Source of the DNA: Castanea sativa
Lineage: Eukaryota; Streptophyta; Magnoliopsida; Fagales; Fagaceae
Length of the DNA stretch: 64,000 bases
Assembly (NCBI RefSeq): GCF_040712315.1
Contig: NC_134015.1
Span: 59,783,964 to 59,847,963, forward strand
Direction: 5' to 3'
Within the stretch, counting starts at the first letter, position 1. Each line of letters opens with the position of its first letter. Below, one piece after another: positions 21,076 to 33,383 of this stretch. Position numbers and translations under genes: made by a program. The notes beneath the pieces were generated by a model, which was not told where the DNA came from, did not search any database, and was given only the letters and a program-made list of their open reading frames with translations.

Positions 21076-24000
21076 TCATTCGTCCCAAGCCTCAAACTCC
21101 CCATTGACCTGGCCTACCACTAGCCGCGAATTTGAATATAACTCTACAACTTCTCCTTTCAATTGATCAACCATTGCCATTCCAGCCAACAAAGCCTCAT
21201 ACTCAGCTTCGTTGTTCGTAGCTAGAAAACCCAAACGCAGTGACTTTTCCATTACTAGCTTCTCAGGGGTTACCAACACAATCCCTACCCCTGCTCCTTT
21301 TTGGTTAGCTGCTCCATCAATGTGCACTTCCCAAGTGGGACCAATAGAGGCCGAGGCTGGCATAACATCAACTATTACTATTCCTTCACTTGCCACACTC
21401 TCAGTAAACTCTGCCACCAAATCTGCTAAGACTTGTCATTTTATGGCAGTACGAGGCATATATCTGACATCATAGGCATCCAACATGGTTCCCCATTTAG
21501 CAATTCTGCCTGTGTAGTCTGATTTTCATAAGAGTGCTTGCAAGGGAAGTTAGGTGAGGACCACCACGGCATGCGCCTAAAAATAATGTGGAAGCTTCCT
21601 CGTGGCATGTACAATGGCTAACACCGCCTTTTTGAGGGGTAAATAGTGTGTCTCAGCTTCTTGCAAGGACTTGCTAACATAATATACAGGTCTTTATGCC
21701 CCACTCTCGTTCCTGACCAGAACTAAACTAACAAGATTATCCGTGACTGCCAAGTATGCATATAATACTTTCTCTTTCTCAGGCCTAAAAAGGACTCAAG
21801 GGCGTGGCAAATACTGTTTGAGCTCCTCAAAGGCCAACACACACTCCTCAGTCCATTGAAAGTCCTCCACTTGTGGCGAAGTTGGAAAAATGGACAACAC
21901 CTATCTATTGACCGATAGATAAACCTATTGAGAGCTGCTACCATTACTGTTAACTTTGTACCTCCTTAGGGTTCCAAGGATGATGCAAGCTATTAATGGC
22001 CTTAATCTGATTGAGATTGACTTCAATTCCTTAGTGTGTTGTCATATAGCCTAGAAACTTTCTCAAACTGACCCCAAAAGAACACTTAGATGCATTAAAG
22101 CGCAGCCCATATTCCCTCAACATCGAGAACACCTCCCCCAAATTTGCTAAATGCTCTATAACTTGCTTGGTCTTTATCACCATATCATCAATGTATGCCT
22201 CCATGTTCCTTTCCATTTGGGATGTAAGCATCTGTGTCACCATTCTTTGATATGTAGATCCAACATTCTTAAGATTAAAGGGTATCACATGATAGTGGTA
22301 ATTTCCAGTGGGAGCGTGAAAAACAGTTTTTTCCTGATCAAATAATGCTAAAGGTATCTGATGATACCCTTGGAAGGCATCCAAGAAAGTCATCTGAGGA
22401 TGTCCAACCATGGCATCCAGCAGTTTATCAATTCAAGGAATGGGTAAGGGGTCTTTCGGACAAACTTTATTCAAATCCGTGAAGTCTACACACACACGCC
22501 ACCTCCTGCTCTTCTTCTTTACCACCACGGTATTTGCCAACATTCGGGGTAAAAGATTTCTTTGATTGCCCCTGCTTGTTTAAGTTTGTTCACTTCTGCC
22601 ATTATTGCCTCAGCATGCTCATTTGATGAATGCTAAGGAGGTTGGTTTCATGGGATCGCCTCTAGACTCACGTTTAACCAGTGACATATAAACTCAGGAT
22701 CTATCCTGAGTACGTCATAAGTACTCCATGCAAACACATCAATATTATCTTCCAAAAATCTCACCAATGCTGCCTTTTCCAAGGACGACAATTGAGACCC
22801 TATCTAAAAGCATTTTTCTTCATCCCGTCCAACCACAACCCTTTCAAGTTCCTCAAAAAATACTCCATGTGACTTGGTCCCAAGTCCTACTTTGGGACCT
22901 TCTAGTTGTTATGGGATTCGTTCATCTTCCACCATAATAGGATCCACAGGATGCTATGTAATGGCTGCCACCAAACATTGCCTAAACATTGTCTAGCTAC
23001 CAACTAGTTCCCCTACTCTTCCTTGTGTAGGATACTTAACTTTCAAATGCAGAGTTAAGGACACCACACCTATAGCATGAAGCCATGGTCTAGCTAAAAT
23101 AGCTGTGTAAGGAGAATAGGCCTTAACTACAATGAAACTGACCTGCACCTCCTCGTCTCTAGCCCGCATAGGTAACCTTATCACCCCACGAGGGACTACC
23201 ATCCTCCTATTAAAGCCCACCAACGGCAAGTCATATTTTTCTAGGTCCTTGAGCCTTAGGTCTAACCCTTTATACAAGTCAGGGTGCATAATCTCCGCTC
23301 CACTTTCCTGGTCTACCAGTATCCTTTTTACATCATACCCACCAATCCTAATGGTAACTACCAAAACATTATTGTGTGGCTAGAATGTTCCCTCCTTATC
23401 CTCCTCTGAAAAATCCAAAGTAGGGGTGGCTACCACCTTGGCCTTTTTGAGAGCCTAGCCCTTATCACTTTAATCGAGGCCTAAAACCACAGACATGACC
23501 CCAAAACAAGTCCCAGCATTGCCCCTAGGCTTAGCGAAAATCACATTAATTGTGCCTAAAGTTGGCCGAGGAGATACACCCTTCTGGTACCCTGCTCCCG
23601 AATGCTCAATTTGACCTGTTGGCTGGTGCAAGAACTGACTTAGCTTCCCTGCCTTCACCAGTAGACCCAGGTAGTCTTGCAAAGTCTTGCAATCCTCCGC
23701 CGTGTGCCCTTTTTCCTGATGATAATGGCAATAAAGGCTTTGGTTCCTCTTAGACGAATCCCCTCCATCTTATTAGGCCACTTGAAATATGATTTATGTT
23801 TATCTTCTCCAGTATCTGATAGACTAGCTCTTTAAACAATAAGTTGACCAATTGAGCCCCCATTGATGATATCTGATTGGGGAAGTCCCTTCTAGGATGG
23901 TTATTATGATATCTTGCTCCCCGATGATCCTTTTTCACTGGGAACAACTTAGCTTTGCCCTTTCCCTGGGTCTAATCTTCCTCCACTCGTTTATACTTAT

Positions 24001-24967
24001 CAATGCGATCCATAAGCTGGCGCATACTGAGGGCAAACTTCATGGTTAGTGACTTCCTCAACTCATGCTCTATTGGGAGTCCTACCTTGAAAGTTCTCAT
24101 TGCTACGTCTTCGAAATTTCCATCTATTTCATTGTACGTTTCCCAATACCTGTCTGAATAAGTCTTGAGAGTCTCACCTTCCTTCATTGCCATGGACAAG
24201 AGAGAGTCTAAGGGCTTGGGAACTCTACTGCATGTTACAAATCTAGCACCAAATGCCCTTATCAGCTCTTCGAAGGACCTTATTGACCCTTCTTCTAGGG
24301 TATTAAACCACCACATAGTGATAGGCCCGAGGCTGGAGGGGAAAACCTTGCACATGAGGGCTTCATTGCTAGAATGAACGGCTATCTTCTGATTGAAATG
24401 ACTCACATGCTCCACAGGGTCAGACCTTCCATTGTAAATGGTAAAAGTTGGCTGTGAAAATCAATGGGGGAGCTTGGCCTTGTTGATCCCCCTAACAAAG
24501 GGTGACTTAGAGATTTGTTGGAGGGCTTTGTTCATTGCATCATTCCCCATGCTATGGTGAGATGACCCTTGCCCGTGCTTATACTTGTCCTTTTTCAGTT
24601 TATGCCGGCGTGAGGAGGCTGAGAAGGACTCGCTAGATGGAGTTCTTGACCTATGGTGATACGAGCAATCCCTACTCCCCCCCAATCCATCACTTGATGA
24701 GGGTGAAAAGCTGCTCTTTCTGTCACGCTCTCTTCGCCGTAGCTTCCTACGCAGGTGATCTATCTCACACTGCAACTTTCACGTCTCTTGATCGTCCGAA
24801 ACTTGGCTCCCTGACCTTGAATGACTCCTCTCCGTGCGCTCCATATGGTATGACTTTACCATAACACTTGGTGTATAATGCCTATCTCTTCTTTGTTCCA
24901 AGTTAACAAATGGATTCGCCCTCTGTGAAGCCACAGATTCTTCCCTGTTTTGCTTCGGGTTGGCCAT
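21076..24967 (-). pseudogene. E2 gag-protease-RT-RNase H remnant
   Basis: Homologous to E1's polyprotein but broken by stops and frameshifts. Gag runs from 24967 to about 23470, with stops such as TGA at 24781-24779 and TAG in the EED*TQGKG region. The protease segment (22993-23364) reads VDQESGAE where E1 has IDQGSGAD, so the active-site Gly and a nearby Asp are changed. RT (22031-22411) keeps YIDD. RNase H starts at VHIDGAAN and stops after the VVGQVNGEF block at 21076, where sequence jumps to the element's 3' end. It cannot move by itself. Confidence 0.88.
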
Positions 24968-25021
24968 GACTTACCAGAACAAAGCCACAACAAAACCTTG
25001 TTTCACACAGACGGCACCAAT

Positions 25022-25741
25022 TGTAAGAGCACGTTTCCTTGGTTACCCAAGTCCACTTAGAATAGTGAGATTAATGTTCCCAAACCTGACCCAAATTAAT
25101 AGATATTTGTAAAGAGAGTGTGATGAACAAGTTTGGGCTTTGCCCAAGGACATAGATAGAGTAGGATGAATAAGAAGTCTAAGATTTAATTGTATAAATA
25201 TATCTTTACAATCTTGCCCAAGGACAATGTTCTTGGTTATTACATACATTGTTCACTCTCTTTCTCTCAGTTACTATTCTAGCTTTTATCTCTTTCTCTT
25301 GATTCTTTTTTCAGGATCCCCTTTATCTGAGAGTCCCTTTCCTTTATATACTCTATGGCCTCTTGTATCCTAACCCTGCATCTTCAATCCCCCCAAATCT
25401 CCTTAGGACACTTGTCCCATTAGACTTCTGGTGAAGGTGGTGGAAGGAACTGATGAGCTGTGGATCTACTTTCAGGTTACTTCCTCATTAATGTAGCTAA
25501 TAAAGTTGTTGCCAGCCATTTAATGAGGAGGAGTAGGTGAGACCTTACAAGAAACCTCCCACAAATATCTTGTTTATTCCATAAGGTGCCCACTTTCACC
25601 TCTTAAATCCCCCCAAAGACGCTCTGTTACTTCCCACTCTTTCCTCGGACCACGTCACTCCTCAGGTCATGAATGCTCCCTTATGAGGAATAAATGAAGG
25701 CTACAGCGGTGCTTCCTATCTTCAGTCTTCGGATCCCCACA
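25022..25741 (-). repeat. E2 5' LTR and adjoining primer site
   Basis: 720 bp. A TATATAAAG box is read on the minus strand at 25350-25342. Just inside, the minus strand reads ATTGGTGCCGTCTGTG, a one-base variant of E1's primer site. Confidence 0.9.
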
Positions 25742-26021
25742 ATATCCTTACAATTTTTTTTAAAGAGTTAATAAAATATAAAAATGACTATCAATAGTAT
25801 TTAAATTATATCTATAGGAATTATATTATGAATCTTATTGTAAATCTTTAACTGTATCCGTGCATATGCATGGGGTTACATGCTACTTAAGATAATTGGA
25901 ACCTACAAATGTAATTGTGTTTTAATTTAACTAGTGTGTAACCCTGTGCATATGCACAGGTATAATTAAAAACAATCATGATTACATGGTTTAAATTGTG
26001 ATGTTTTTAAAGAGGTTCAAC

Positions 26022-26202
26022 TCTATATATGTATAGGGAAAGGTAAGAGAAAGTCCAATTAGATTTTAAATTGAAATTCAATTAAAGTTTAATTTTGCGC
26101 CATGTGTCCCATCTAATCTAAGTTTTTAAATTTTTGTACCAAGTGAGTTAATTCAATGTAAAAAATAAGAAGTTCAATATAAATAAACCTTAAAAAAAAA
26201 CC

Positions 26203-26279
<77 letters not shown>

Positions 26280-26780
26280 CCTATGCTTAGAGAAAATTTT
26301 ATCGGGAATTGAAAAAGTTTTGATAGCCTTTTCAATTCTTGATAAATTTTTTCAAAAACGGATTTGTTAATGTATGATTAACCCGACTCTTTTTTTATTA
26401 AGATATTTTTTTATGTCAGGATCTTGAATGTAACAAATTCTAATTGAGCTGAACGATCTCATGCACTTAATTTAGGAGATACTATTGGACCAATTTATTC
26501 TTTTATTTTGTGTTGTATTTAGTAGAATCTCACGGACGGTGATTTTGAATAGATATTGTATATGTAGTATCCAATAGAGATTTTCAAAATTATATACATA
26601 ATAGTAGTGTAATGAAAAATTTGGCGAAACCAATACTATGAAAATTGTAAGAAAAAACTATTATAGTATTTTCTGAATATCCTGGTTGAACTAATATCCT
26701 ATATGTTTTATAACCCAAGTTAGCATCAATAGTACTACTACAATTTATCAATTTTGTGCCTAAGCATGGTTACATGCTAG
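26022..26780 (+). mobile_element. Small Helitron-like element, 759 bp
   Basis: It starts TCTATATATGTATAGGG at 26022 and shares its first 90 bases in outline with the split Helitron at 19996 (including TTTTGCGCCATGTGTCC). It ends GGTTACATGCTAG (26769-26780) before a T. The terminal hairpin is weak (GTGC-CTAA-GCAT). The base before the start is C rather than A. There is no coding region. Confidence 0.45.
26207..26278. repeat. TA microsatellite, about 36 units
   Basis: Perfect alternating TA over 72 bases, inside the small Helitron-like element. Confidence 0.97.
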
Positions 26781-26831
26781 TTATAAATAAAATTAGCTTA
26801 CAACTTTTATTTCTAAAATATGTAATGCTTT

Positions 26832-26834
<3 letters not shown>

Positions 26835-26875
<41 letters not shown>
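26835..26875. repeat. TA microsatellite, about 20 units
   Basis: Alternating TA directly after a TC, at a position matching the start of the other Helitron-like copies. It may be an expansion of the TATATATA at the Helitron 5' end. Confidence 0.95.
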
Positions 26876-26878
<3 letters not shown>

Positions 26879-27255
26879 TTAGAATTTAATTGAAGTCAGA
26901 CTCTTCAATTTTTGCATTTAATAATGCACTTGCCACAAATATCAAAAAAATTAGATGGACACATACATAACATTAGATTTCAATTGAAATCCAATTTAGA
27001 TTTTGAATTTTTCAATTTTTACCGTCAATAATTCACTTGGCACAAAAACTTAAAAATTAAATAAGATATGTGATAAAAAAAAAAAAAAAAAAAAAACTTA
27101 GTATCTCCCCCTCACATAAAAAATGCATAATACACAGTGCATTACACAAAATACTTTCTTTATTAATGAGAAGCGAATCTACTAGTATATAGTGTGTGAA
27201 TATGAGTTAGATTTTGGCATTGGTTTCTTGACCAAACAAACCATATTAAAGATCT

Positions 27256-27501
27256 AAGCTCTTCTCCCAAGGTGTATTAAAGAGCGATACAGTAAGATAA
27301 AGGAAAATCCCCGATGAGATAGTTGGCAATGTCAGTTGCTGGCTCAAACTGGTATAATTATTATCAAAATAAAGTTCAAAGATTAAAAGTAAACTAAAGT
27401 AATATACTAATAAATACATCAAATACTCTGCAACAACAAACAATAGAAATGGCGAAGAAAGTGTTTATTATATTAAGCAAAAAAGCTTGGGAGAAGAGCT
27501 T
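27256..27501. repeat. Perfect 16-bp inverted repeat upstream of bHLH49
   Basis: AAGCTCTTCTCCCAAG at 27256-27271 recurs as its exact reverse complement at 27486-27501, 214 bp apart. No flanking duplication was found. The region probably lies in the bHLH49 promoter or first leader. Confidence 0.8.
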
Positions 27502-28626
27502 GGGGAGGTGTGTTTTAATTAATATATTTACAGTAGCAGTGGCGGTGGTTAATCATCAAGAGCTCTCATTTTTATGTAAGCGTGGGTATAAATGCAGGAC
27601 CTTTGCCATTACTCTTTTCTCTTTCAAAATACTACACTACATTACGCTACTCATCGCCTTAATTTCTCTTTGGACCGCCTCTTCCAGTCTTTATCTCAAG
27701 ACTGCTTTTTTATTTTTATTTTTATTTTCTCTCTCTCTCTGTAGCGTGACAGTGTACAGCAGGGTTTCTGAGCCAAAAGGACAGGAAGGGTTTGAACAAA
27801 CAAAAGCCCAAATTCAATAAAAGTTGGGAGTGAAAAGGTTGAATGGAGGGCAGAGTACCAAAAGTAGCTCAGAATCTCAAATGGGTATCTTTCTCTAGCC
27901 ACTTTTTAGCTCTCTCCTCTCTCTCTCTCTCACAGAGCTGGTCTGACTAGGGTTTTAATGTGTATTTATTATACTGAAATCAATGTTCTTTGTATAATTG
28001 ACTGCTTCCACAGACCTTTTCTCAGCTCTCCTTTGAACTGTCTTTTTTAGTTTCTCTGTCTTGGTTGGGCTTCTTTCGAGTATTTTTGGTACTTCCAAGT
28101 TCAGTGGTGGCTTTGGAAATAGTAGCTTTTAAAGCTGTGGTTTCAGTGTTTGAGCTCAGTACTAGTTGATGTGGGTCTTTCTTGTTTACTTCTTCTAAGC
28201 TGCGTTCCGTGTAGTCAGTTTTACAGACTTACATGATATGGTCCTCTTTTGGTGGGAGTCATTGAGCTTATTCGGAAGATCTTACGGCCAATGTGAAGGT
28301 TCCTATGTTGTTGTAACTTGTAAGTATCAATTACATGGTTGAATTGAAGCCTGTTAATTTGTGTGGTTGAACTTGTCTCGATTTGATTTGAATTTAGTTT
28401 TGTTCTGTTTTTCCTCCCGTTTATTTAGGTATTTGATCTTTGGGTGTTCGTATCTAGGATTGGGCAACCAGATTTTTGTTGAGGGTGGACAAAATTTTAC
28501 GTTTTTGTTTGATTTTCTGAGGATTGATTGCCGGTTGTTTGAGAATAGTTGTAAAGAGAAAAAGGTAATTTATTTAGTAATTAGCACTCTGGCTGCTTCT
28601 GGTATTCTCTTTGTGAAGGTGATCAG
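27502..28626 (+). promoter_or_regulatory. Probable promoter and 5' leader of bHLH49
   Basis: 1.1 kb before the ATG. A CT-rich stretch (27727-27741 and 27913-27932) is typical of plant core promoters and leaders. TTGTAAGTATC at 28318 could be a leader-intron donor, with an acceptor near 28618 or 28626 (TGATCAG directly before ATG). Several short upstream ATGs exist. The transcript start cannot be fixed from sequence. Confidence 0.45.
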
Positions 28627-31410
28627 ATGGATATGGTGGGTGGTGACAAGGATAAATTTGAGCTAGAAAGTAGGAATGAGGAGGATCCTATGAATTTTGC
28701 TGCACCTAGTCCTAGTCCTAGTGTTGACTGGCGATTTGGTGGTTTGGTTCCCACTGGAAATCCAATGGCAGTTAGCAAAGGATCTACTTCAATGGTGGTG
28801 GATTCATTCGGGCCAACCCTTTGGGACCAAAGCCAAACCGCAAATCCACAAAACTTGGGGGGATTATTTTCTGACATTAATAATGTCCAGAACAGTGCAG
28901 GCAATTCAGACACATTAGGAATTAGAAAAGGTACTCCTGCAGCTGTGGTCACTTTACCAAGGATTGATCATAAAACATTTGACATGGGTTGGAATCCAAC
29001 AAGTTCAGTGTTGAACTTGAAAGGGGGAGGGGGAATTTTCTTACCTGGAAATGGAATGCTCCCACAGAGCTTATCTCAGTTCCCAGCAGATTCTGCCTTC
29101 ATTGAGCGAGCTGCTAGGTTTTCATGCTTCAATGTCAATGGTGGGAATTTTAGTGATATGGTTAACCCTTTGGAATCTATGGGGGGTACTAATTATTTTA
29201 GGGGTGGGGGAATGATGCAAGAGGTTTTTGGTGGCAATGGACAGTCTCACTCTCAAAAGAATGAGGTGATGAATGTGGATGAGGCTTTCAAAGATGTTTC
29301 TATGTCTGTTGGTGAGCATGAGCATGATCATGGGGCTACTGGAGGTGGAGGGAGCCCACTAAAGAATGTTAGATCTCATGATGAAGCTAAACAAGGCATT
29401 GGTGTCGGTGGGTCTGGACCTGGTAATGATTCTGATGAAGCTGAGTTTAGCACTGCAGGTGGTCAAGACGAGCCATCTGTGTTGGAAGGTACTACAGGTG
29501 GGGAACGTTTTGCTGGGGGACTTGAATCAAAGAAAAGGAAAAGGAGTGAGCAGGTAAACCATGGTTCTCAATTTTTCTTCTTTAATCTGTAATGACTGCC
29601 TTCTTGTTGTTATTGTTTGGTTTTTTTTCCTCACAGTCATGTTAAAATCTTGTGCTAGGATACTGAATTGGATCTAGCCAAAGTAGGTCCACAACAGCCT
29701 GGTGAATCTGCAAAGGATGACACTGAAATTCAACAGAACGGAGACCAAAAGCCAACTTCAACTACTAATAAGAGCTCTGGGAAACATGGTAAACAGGGTT
29801 CTCAAGCTTCAGATCCACCAAAAGAAGAATATATTCATATCAGAGCTCGAAGGGGCCAGGCCACAAATAGCCATAGTCTTGCAGAAAGGGTAACATTGGA
29901 TTAATTTTTTTCTCTTTTAAAAAAAGCCACATATTTTGCGTTAGCACCTGGGTTAAAATTACATGATTCTGATTATAGGTAAGAAGAGAAAAGATCAGTG
30001 AAAGGATGAAGTTTCTTCAAGATCTTGTACCTGGTTGCAGCAAGGTTGGTTTGTTGAAATTAATAGTTTTGAGAACGTGATTATTTCAAATTCGCACCAG
30101 AATTGAGTCTATGCTCTTCAAATTATGAGAATCAGGTTTGTATCTGCAGGTCACTGGTAAAGCAGTGATGCTGGACGAAATCATTAATTACGTACAATCA
30201 CTGCAACGACAGGTTGAGGTATGGGAGTAGCAAAATTTTCCTTAGCTTGAGTTTATCCATTGTTATTGCCCTTTCATGTGTCCTGAGTTTCTGTGCAGCG
30301 TCAACTTTTAATTTCATCAGATGTTCTAAATTTCAAGTATAGATGCATGAGCTACCTAATATTGTGTGACTTGTCCATCCTGACACAGATCTTGAATGAT
30401 TAAGCAAGCATTGCAGCCGCTTATATGGTCATTGTTATAAGATATCACTTTTGAGTTGACGAAAGTTGATGAACTTTACACTAATTTACCTATCTCTTGC
30501 CTTTTAACTAAATTATTGCTTCACCTGTATATTGGAAACATGTTTGTTTCAATGATTTCATGGTTCTTATAGTTTAACACTAAGTAACTTTTTTTTGCAG
30601 TTTTTGTCAATGAAACTTGCCACTGTGAATCCACGGCTAGATTTTAATGTTGAAGGGCTCCTGTCAAAAGATGTAAATAACGTGCCAAATATTTTGCTAA
30701 GATGCAAAATCATTACAAGTGCCTTTTTATATTTCCTAAACGTATTCTACAATTTATGCAGATCCTTCAATCACGAGCAGGTCCATCTACGTTGGGATTT
30801 TCACCAGATATGCCCATGGCTTATCCTCCACTGCATTCCTCTCAACAAGGACTCATTCGAGCAGGTCTTTCTGGCCTGGGAAGTTCGTCTGATTTGCATC
30901 GAAGAACCATTAATTCCCAGTTGACACCCATGACTGGAGGGTTCAAGGAACCTACACGGGTATCTTTAATCCATAGCTAGATCTATAGTTTCTCACCACT
31001 AGCTTTGATTCTAAAATGTTCTTATTTAGTTTGTATAAAAATTTTTCTTGTATTATATCTTACATAAAGGTAATGGTGGAACCCTAACTTGGGCATCTTT
31101 ATGTTATATTGAGATTCAATTGCAATCTGTCTAATTTCTTGACACGTATATAACTATGATTAACCGTTCTTTTGATATATATGACTTTGCAGCTACCCAA
31201 TGTCTGGGAGGATGAGCTCCACAATGTTGTCCAGATGAGCTATGGAACCAGTGCTACCCCCAATAGCCAAGATGTAGATGGTATGATTAGCTGATTTTTG
31301 CACAAATGCTCTCCCATGTTATACACCCAAATGTTCCTGAGGTTATTACTGAGTTCGCTTCTGTATGTGCAGGGTCTCTGCCACCTGGCCATATGAAAGT
31401 TGAACTTTGA
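28627..31410 (+). CDS. BHLH49: bHLH49-type basic helix-loop-helix transcription factor, complete
   Basis: Eight coding exons: 28627-29553, 29659-29889, 29979-30044, 30150-30218, 30601-30672, 30762-30959, 31193-31280, 31373-31410. All seven introns have GT-AG ends and the exons join without a phase error, giving 562 codons ending in TGA. The long first exon is Gly/Ser-rich and ends in a basic KKRKRSEQ segment. The bHLH domain spans exons 2-5: basic region ATNSHSLAERVRREKISERM with the His-Glu-Arg pattern used for G-box (CACGTG) contact, then helices with VTGKAVMLDEIINYVQSLQ. The tail (NVWEDELHNVVQMSYG, GHMKVEL) is the signature of the bHLH49 branch. It acts as a nuclear, probably dimeric, regulator. 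The closely related bHLH62/77/78 are less likely. Confidence 0.95.
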
Positions 31411-32594
31411 TAATTATTTTGGATTTTATGCCATAGTAATATGCGTGGTATATGCCTGCAATGCAATCTTAAGGAAATAACAAAGCTCACAAGGTTATCT
31501 CTTTCACTTAGAAAGATTTATCAATGCCGTATTTACTACAAGCTCTGTGTTAAATGAGATGCTACTAGCCGGTGTAAAAGCTTACAGTCACATGACCCAA
31601 AAGTAGGGAATGGTTCTCTAACTTGGAGGATTCTCAGAAATATGGTGCGGCAACAGCAGTCACTATTGTTTCTTTTGTTCAAACATTGCATATAATCCAG
31701 AAGTTAAAATGCTATATTCACAACGAGTGAGGATGTTTGTGAATCAAGAAGCACAGATTGAAGTTCGGACGCTACTTGTCTGCGTGTGAAATAAGCTGGG
31801 TGAATTTAACGAGAAGATTGGTAGGGAAACGATGGTGATGCTCTCTCAAGTTGAGTTAGGAGCCTTTTGTTTAATCATAAGCTGACAAATGTAATATTAT
31901 TCCTTTTTCATTATTCCATTCTTTCACTGGCTCTGGTAATATTGGAGTAAAAACATACCATTTAAGTGAGTAAATTTAAAAGCCTCTTCAAACAACTGAA
32001 ATTGAACTTGAATCATAATTGAACTCGTGGGAGTTATACTTGATGAATTTCCACTTAATGTAATGTATAATTTGTTTTTAAAAATTTGTTGAAGATAATT
32101 TATTTTTTCTAAAATAATTTTTCATCTTTCTATCTCTACCATTATATCATTTTATTATTTTTGGTGTAGTGTTTGATTGATATTTTTCCTTTAAGAGTTG
32201 GTCCATATTCTTTGAAATTATGTTATAGTGTGCTATGTTTTTCTAATTTAATTTTAATTTTTTTATCTAGAACTAAACTTTTTAAATTTCAAAAAAAATT
32301 ATTCAAATTTCTCATTATCTTAAAGGAGTTATCATGATAATTAATTCTCATAACAAAATTAATTTTAATATTACTCAAATACTTAATAGACGCATTTAAA
32401 TGCGTAGCTACTATTGTGTTTTTATATAAATTCAAATTTCCACTTCTAAAATAATAAGTATTAACTTAAACAAAAATTAAATTAAAATTATAAGAGGGAG
32501 AGAGACTACTTGTGTTGGGTATTAAAAAATACAATCCCAAAATGTATTAATCCAAAATAGAGTTATAAAAAAAAAAAAAATGATTCATCAGCCT
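31411..32594. other. bHLH49 3' UTR and AT-rich flank
   Basis: The 3' UTR probably reaches about 31900, where TAATATTATTCC and AT-rich runs could support poly(A) addition. From there to 32594 the DNA is AT-rich with no ORF or recognisable repeat. Confidence 0.55.
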
Positions 32595-33046
32595 TGATGA
32601 TGCAAAAAATCATCAGTTGAGCTCCTCGTCGTAGCGGAAGGATGAAGGTGTGATTGGGGTTGTTTCTGTTAGAGAAAAACCTGCAAAACGAACAGGGTGG
32701 TAGAGAAACATGCCAATGTGGCGTTAGCCAAACCGCCTCCGATGCTTAAGTCAGTAAGGGAAAAAGGTTTTAAAGAGAATTGACTAGAGAGAGATTTTTG
32801 TAGAGTATTTTGTGTGTCCCTTTAACTTCTGTTGCCTTCTCTTTTTATAGTTGCATGCCTCATTGATGTGTAATGAATTGTTGTATTTATGCTCAACGGC
32901 TAGTGCATTAAAAAACCTTTGTTTGAAGTTTATAGCTCTCTCCGTTTGTTACGCTTTGTCATCAATGAGCGTAATAAATGCGTAACCTCTTCTCTTAGTT
33001 AATGACGATCTTAGTTTAATGACGATCATAAATTTCTAACTCATCA
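32595..33046 (-). repeat. E3 3' LTR
   Basis: About 452 bp from TGATGATGCAAA to CTAACTCATCA; a start at 32581 (TGATTCATCA) is also possible. The minus strand carries TATAAAAA at 32849-32842. The adjoining minus-strand purine tract AACAAGGGGGCAAC ends at 33047. No second copy is in the window, so the boundary rests on the purine tract and the TG/CA ends. Confidence 0.7.
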
Positions 33047-33383
33047 GTTGCCCCCTTGTTTGAATTTTTGTTTGTTAGACAAGATGTAAACATAGCTGTC
33101 TGACGCTTCGTATTCCGTGTACGACGCATTTATGACGAGTTGATGTTTGACATGTTGAGTTCCACGTGTATGATCGAGATGTGTCTGACGTGCAGACTTT
33201 TCTCTATTTTTCTGCGCACGTTTTGGCCATTTATCTCGGATTTTTCCCTCCTATTTCCTTTTCTTCGTAATCTTTCCTTGTTCAGTTGGCGTTTTAGGGT
33301 TTTTTCTCTTCTTCAAGCTTTCTTTTTCAGTTCTGCGTTTCCTGGTAAGTTCTTCGTGCTCCTCTCTCTTTTTTTGCTCTTCC

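Larger units (their letters stand above)
20281..25741 (-). mobile_element. E2: internally deleted Tat-like Gypsy element
   Basis: 5.46 kb, read right to left. The LTRs are 720 bp each (20281-21000 and 25022-25741), with TG...CA ends. The target duplication is nearly intact (ATATT at 20276-20280, ATATC at 25742-25746). Gag, protease, RT and part of RNase H remain. Integrase, the tandem array and the antisense gene seen in E1 are gone. In the first 245 bases the two LTRs differ at about 22 sites (9%), so E2 is clearly older than E1. Its proteins resemble E1's, but the LTRs do not, so it is a sister family. Confidence 0.9.
19996..25886 (+). mobile_element. Helitron-like element split by E2
   Basis: The left piece begins TCTATATATATAAAAATAG at 19996, directly after an A. 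The right piece ends with a hairpin CCGTGCATATGCATGG (25858-25873), then GGTTACATG and CTAC (25883-25886) before a T. Helitrons start with TC, end with a hairpin plus CTRR and insert between A and T. Here CTAC replaces the expected CTAG. Take out E2 (20281-25741) and about 430 bp remain, with no coding capacity. Confidence 0.5.
25887..27240. other. Helitron-rich AT-rich spacer upstream of bHLH49
   Basis: No gene. It holds a minus-strand Helitron-like end (hairpin CCTGTGCATATGCACAGG, then CTAG at 25934-25931), a possible whole small Helitron (26022-26780), another Helitron-like start at about 26833, two long TA microsatellites and a 22-base A run near 27077. Confidence 0.55.

Noticed and set aside
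27449..27820. 123-codon ORF upstream of bHLH49
   Set aside because: It overlaps the CT-rich promoter/leader zone and has no known motif. Its hydrophobic look comes from T-rich DNA.
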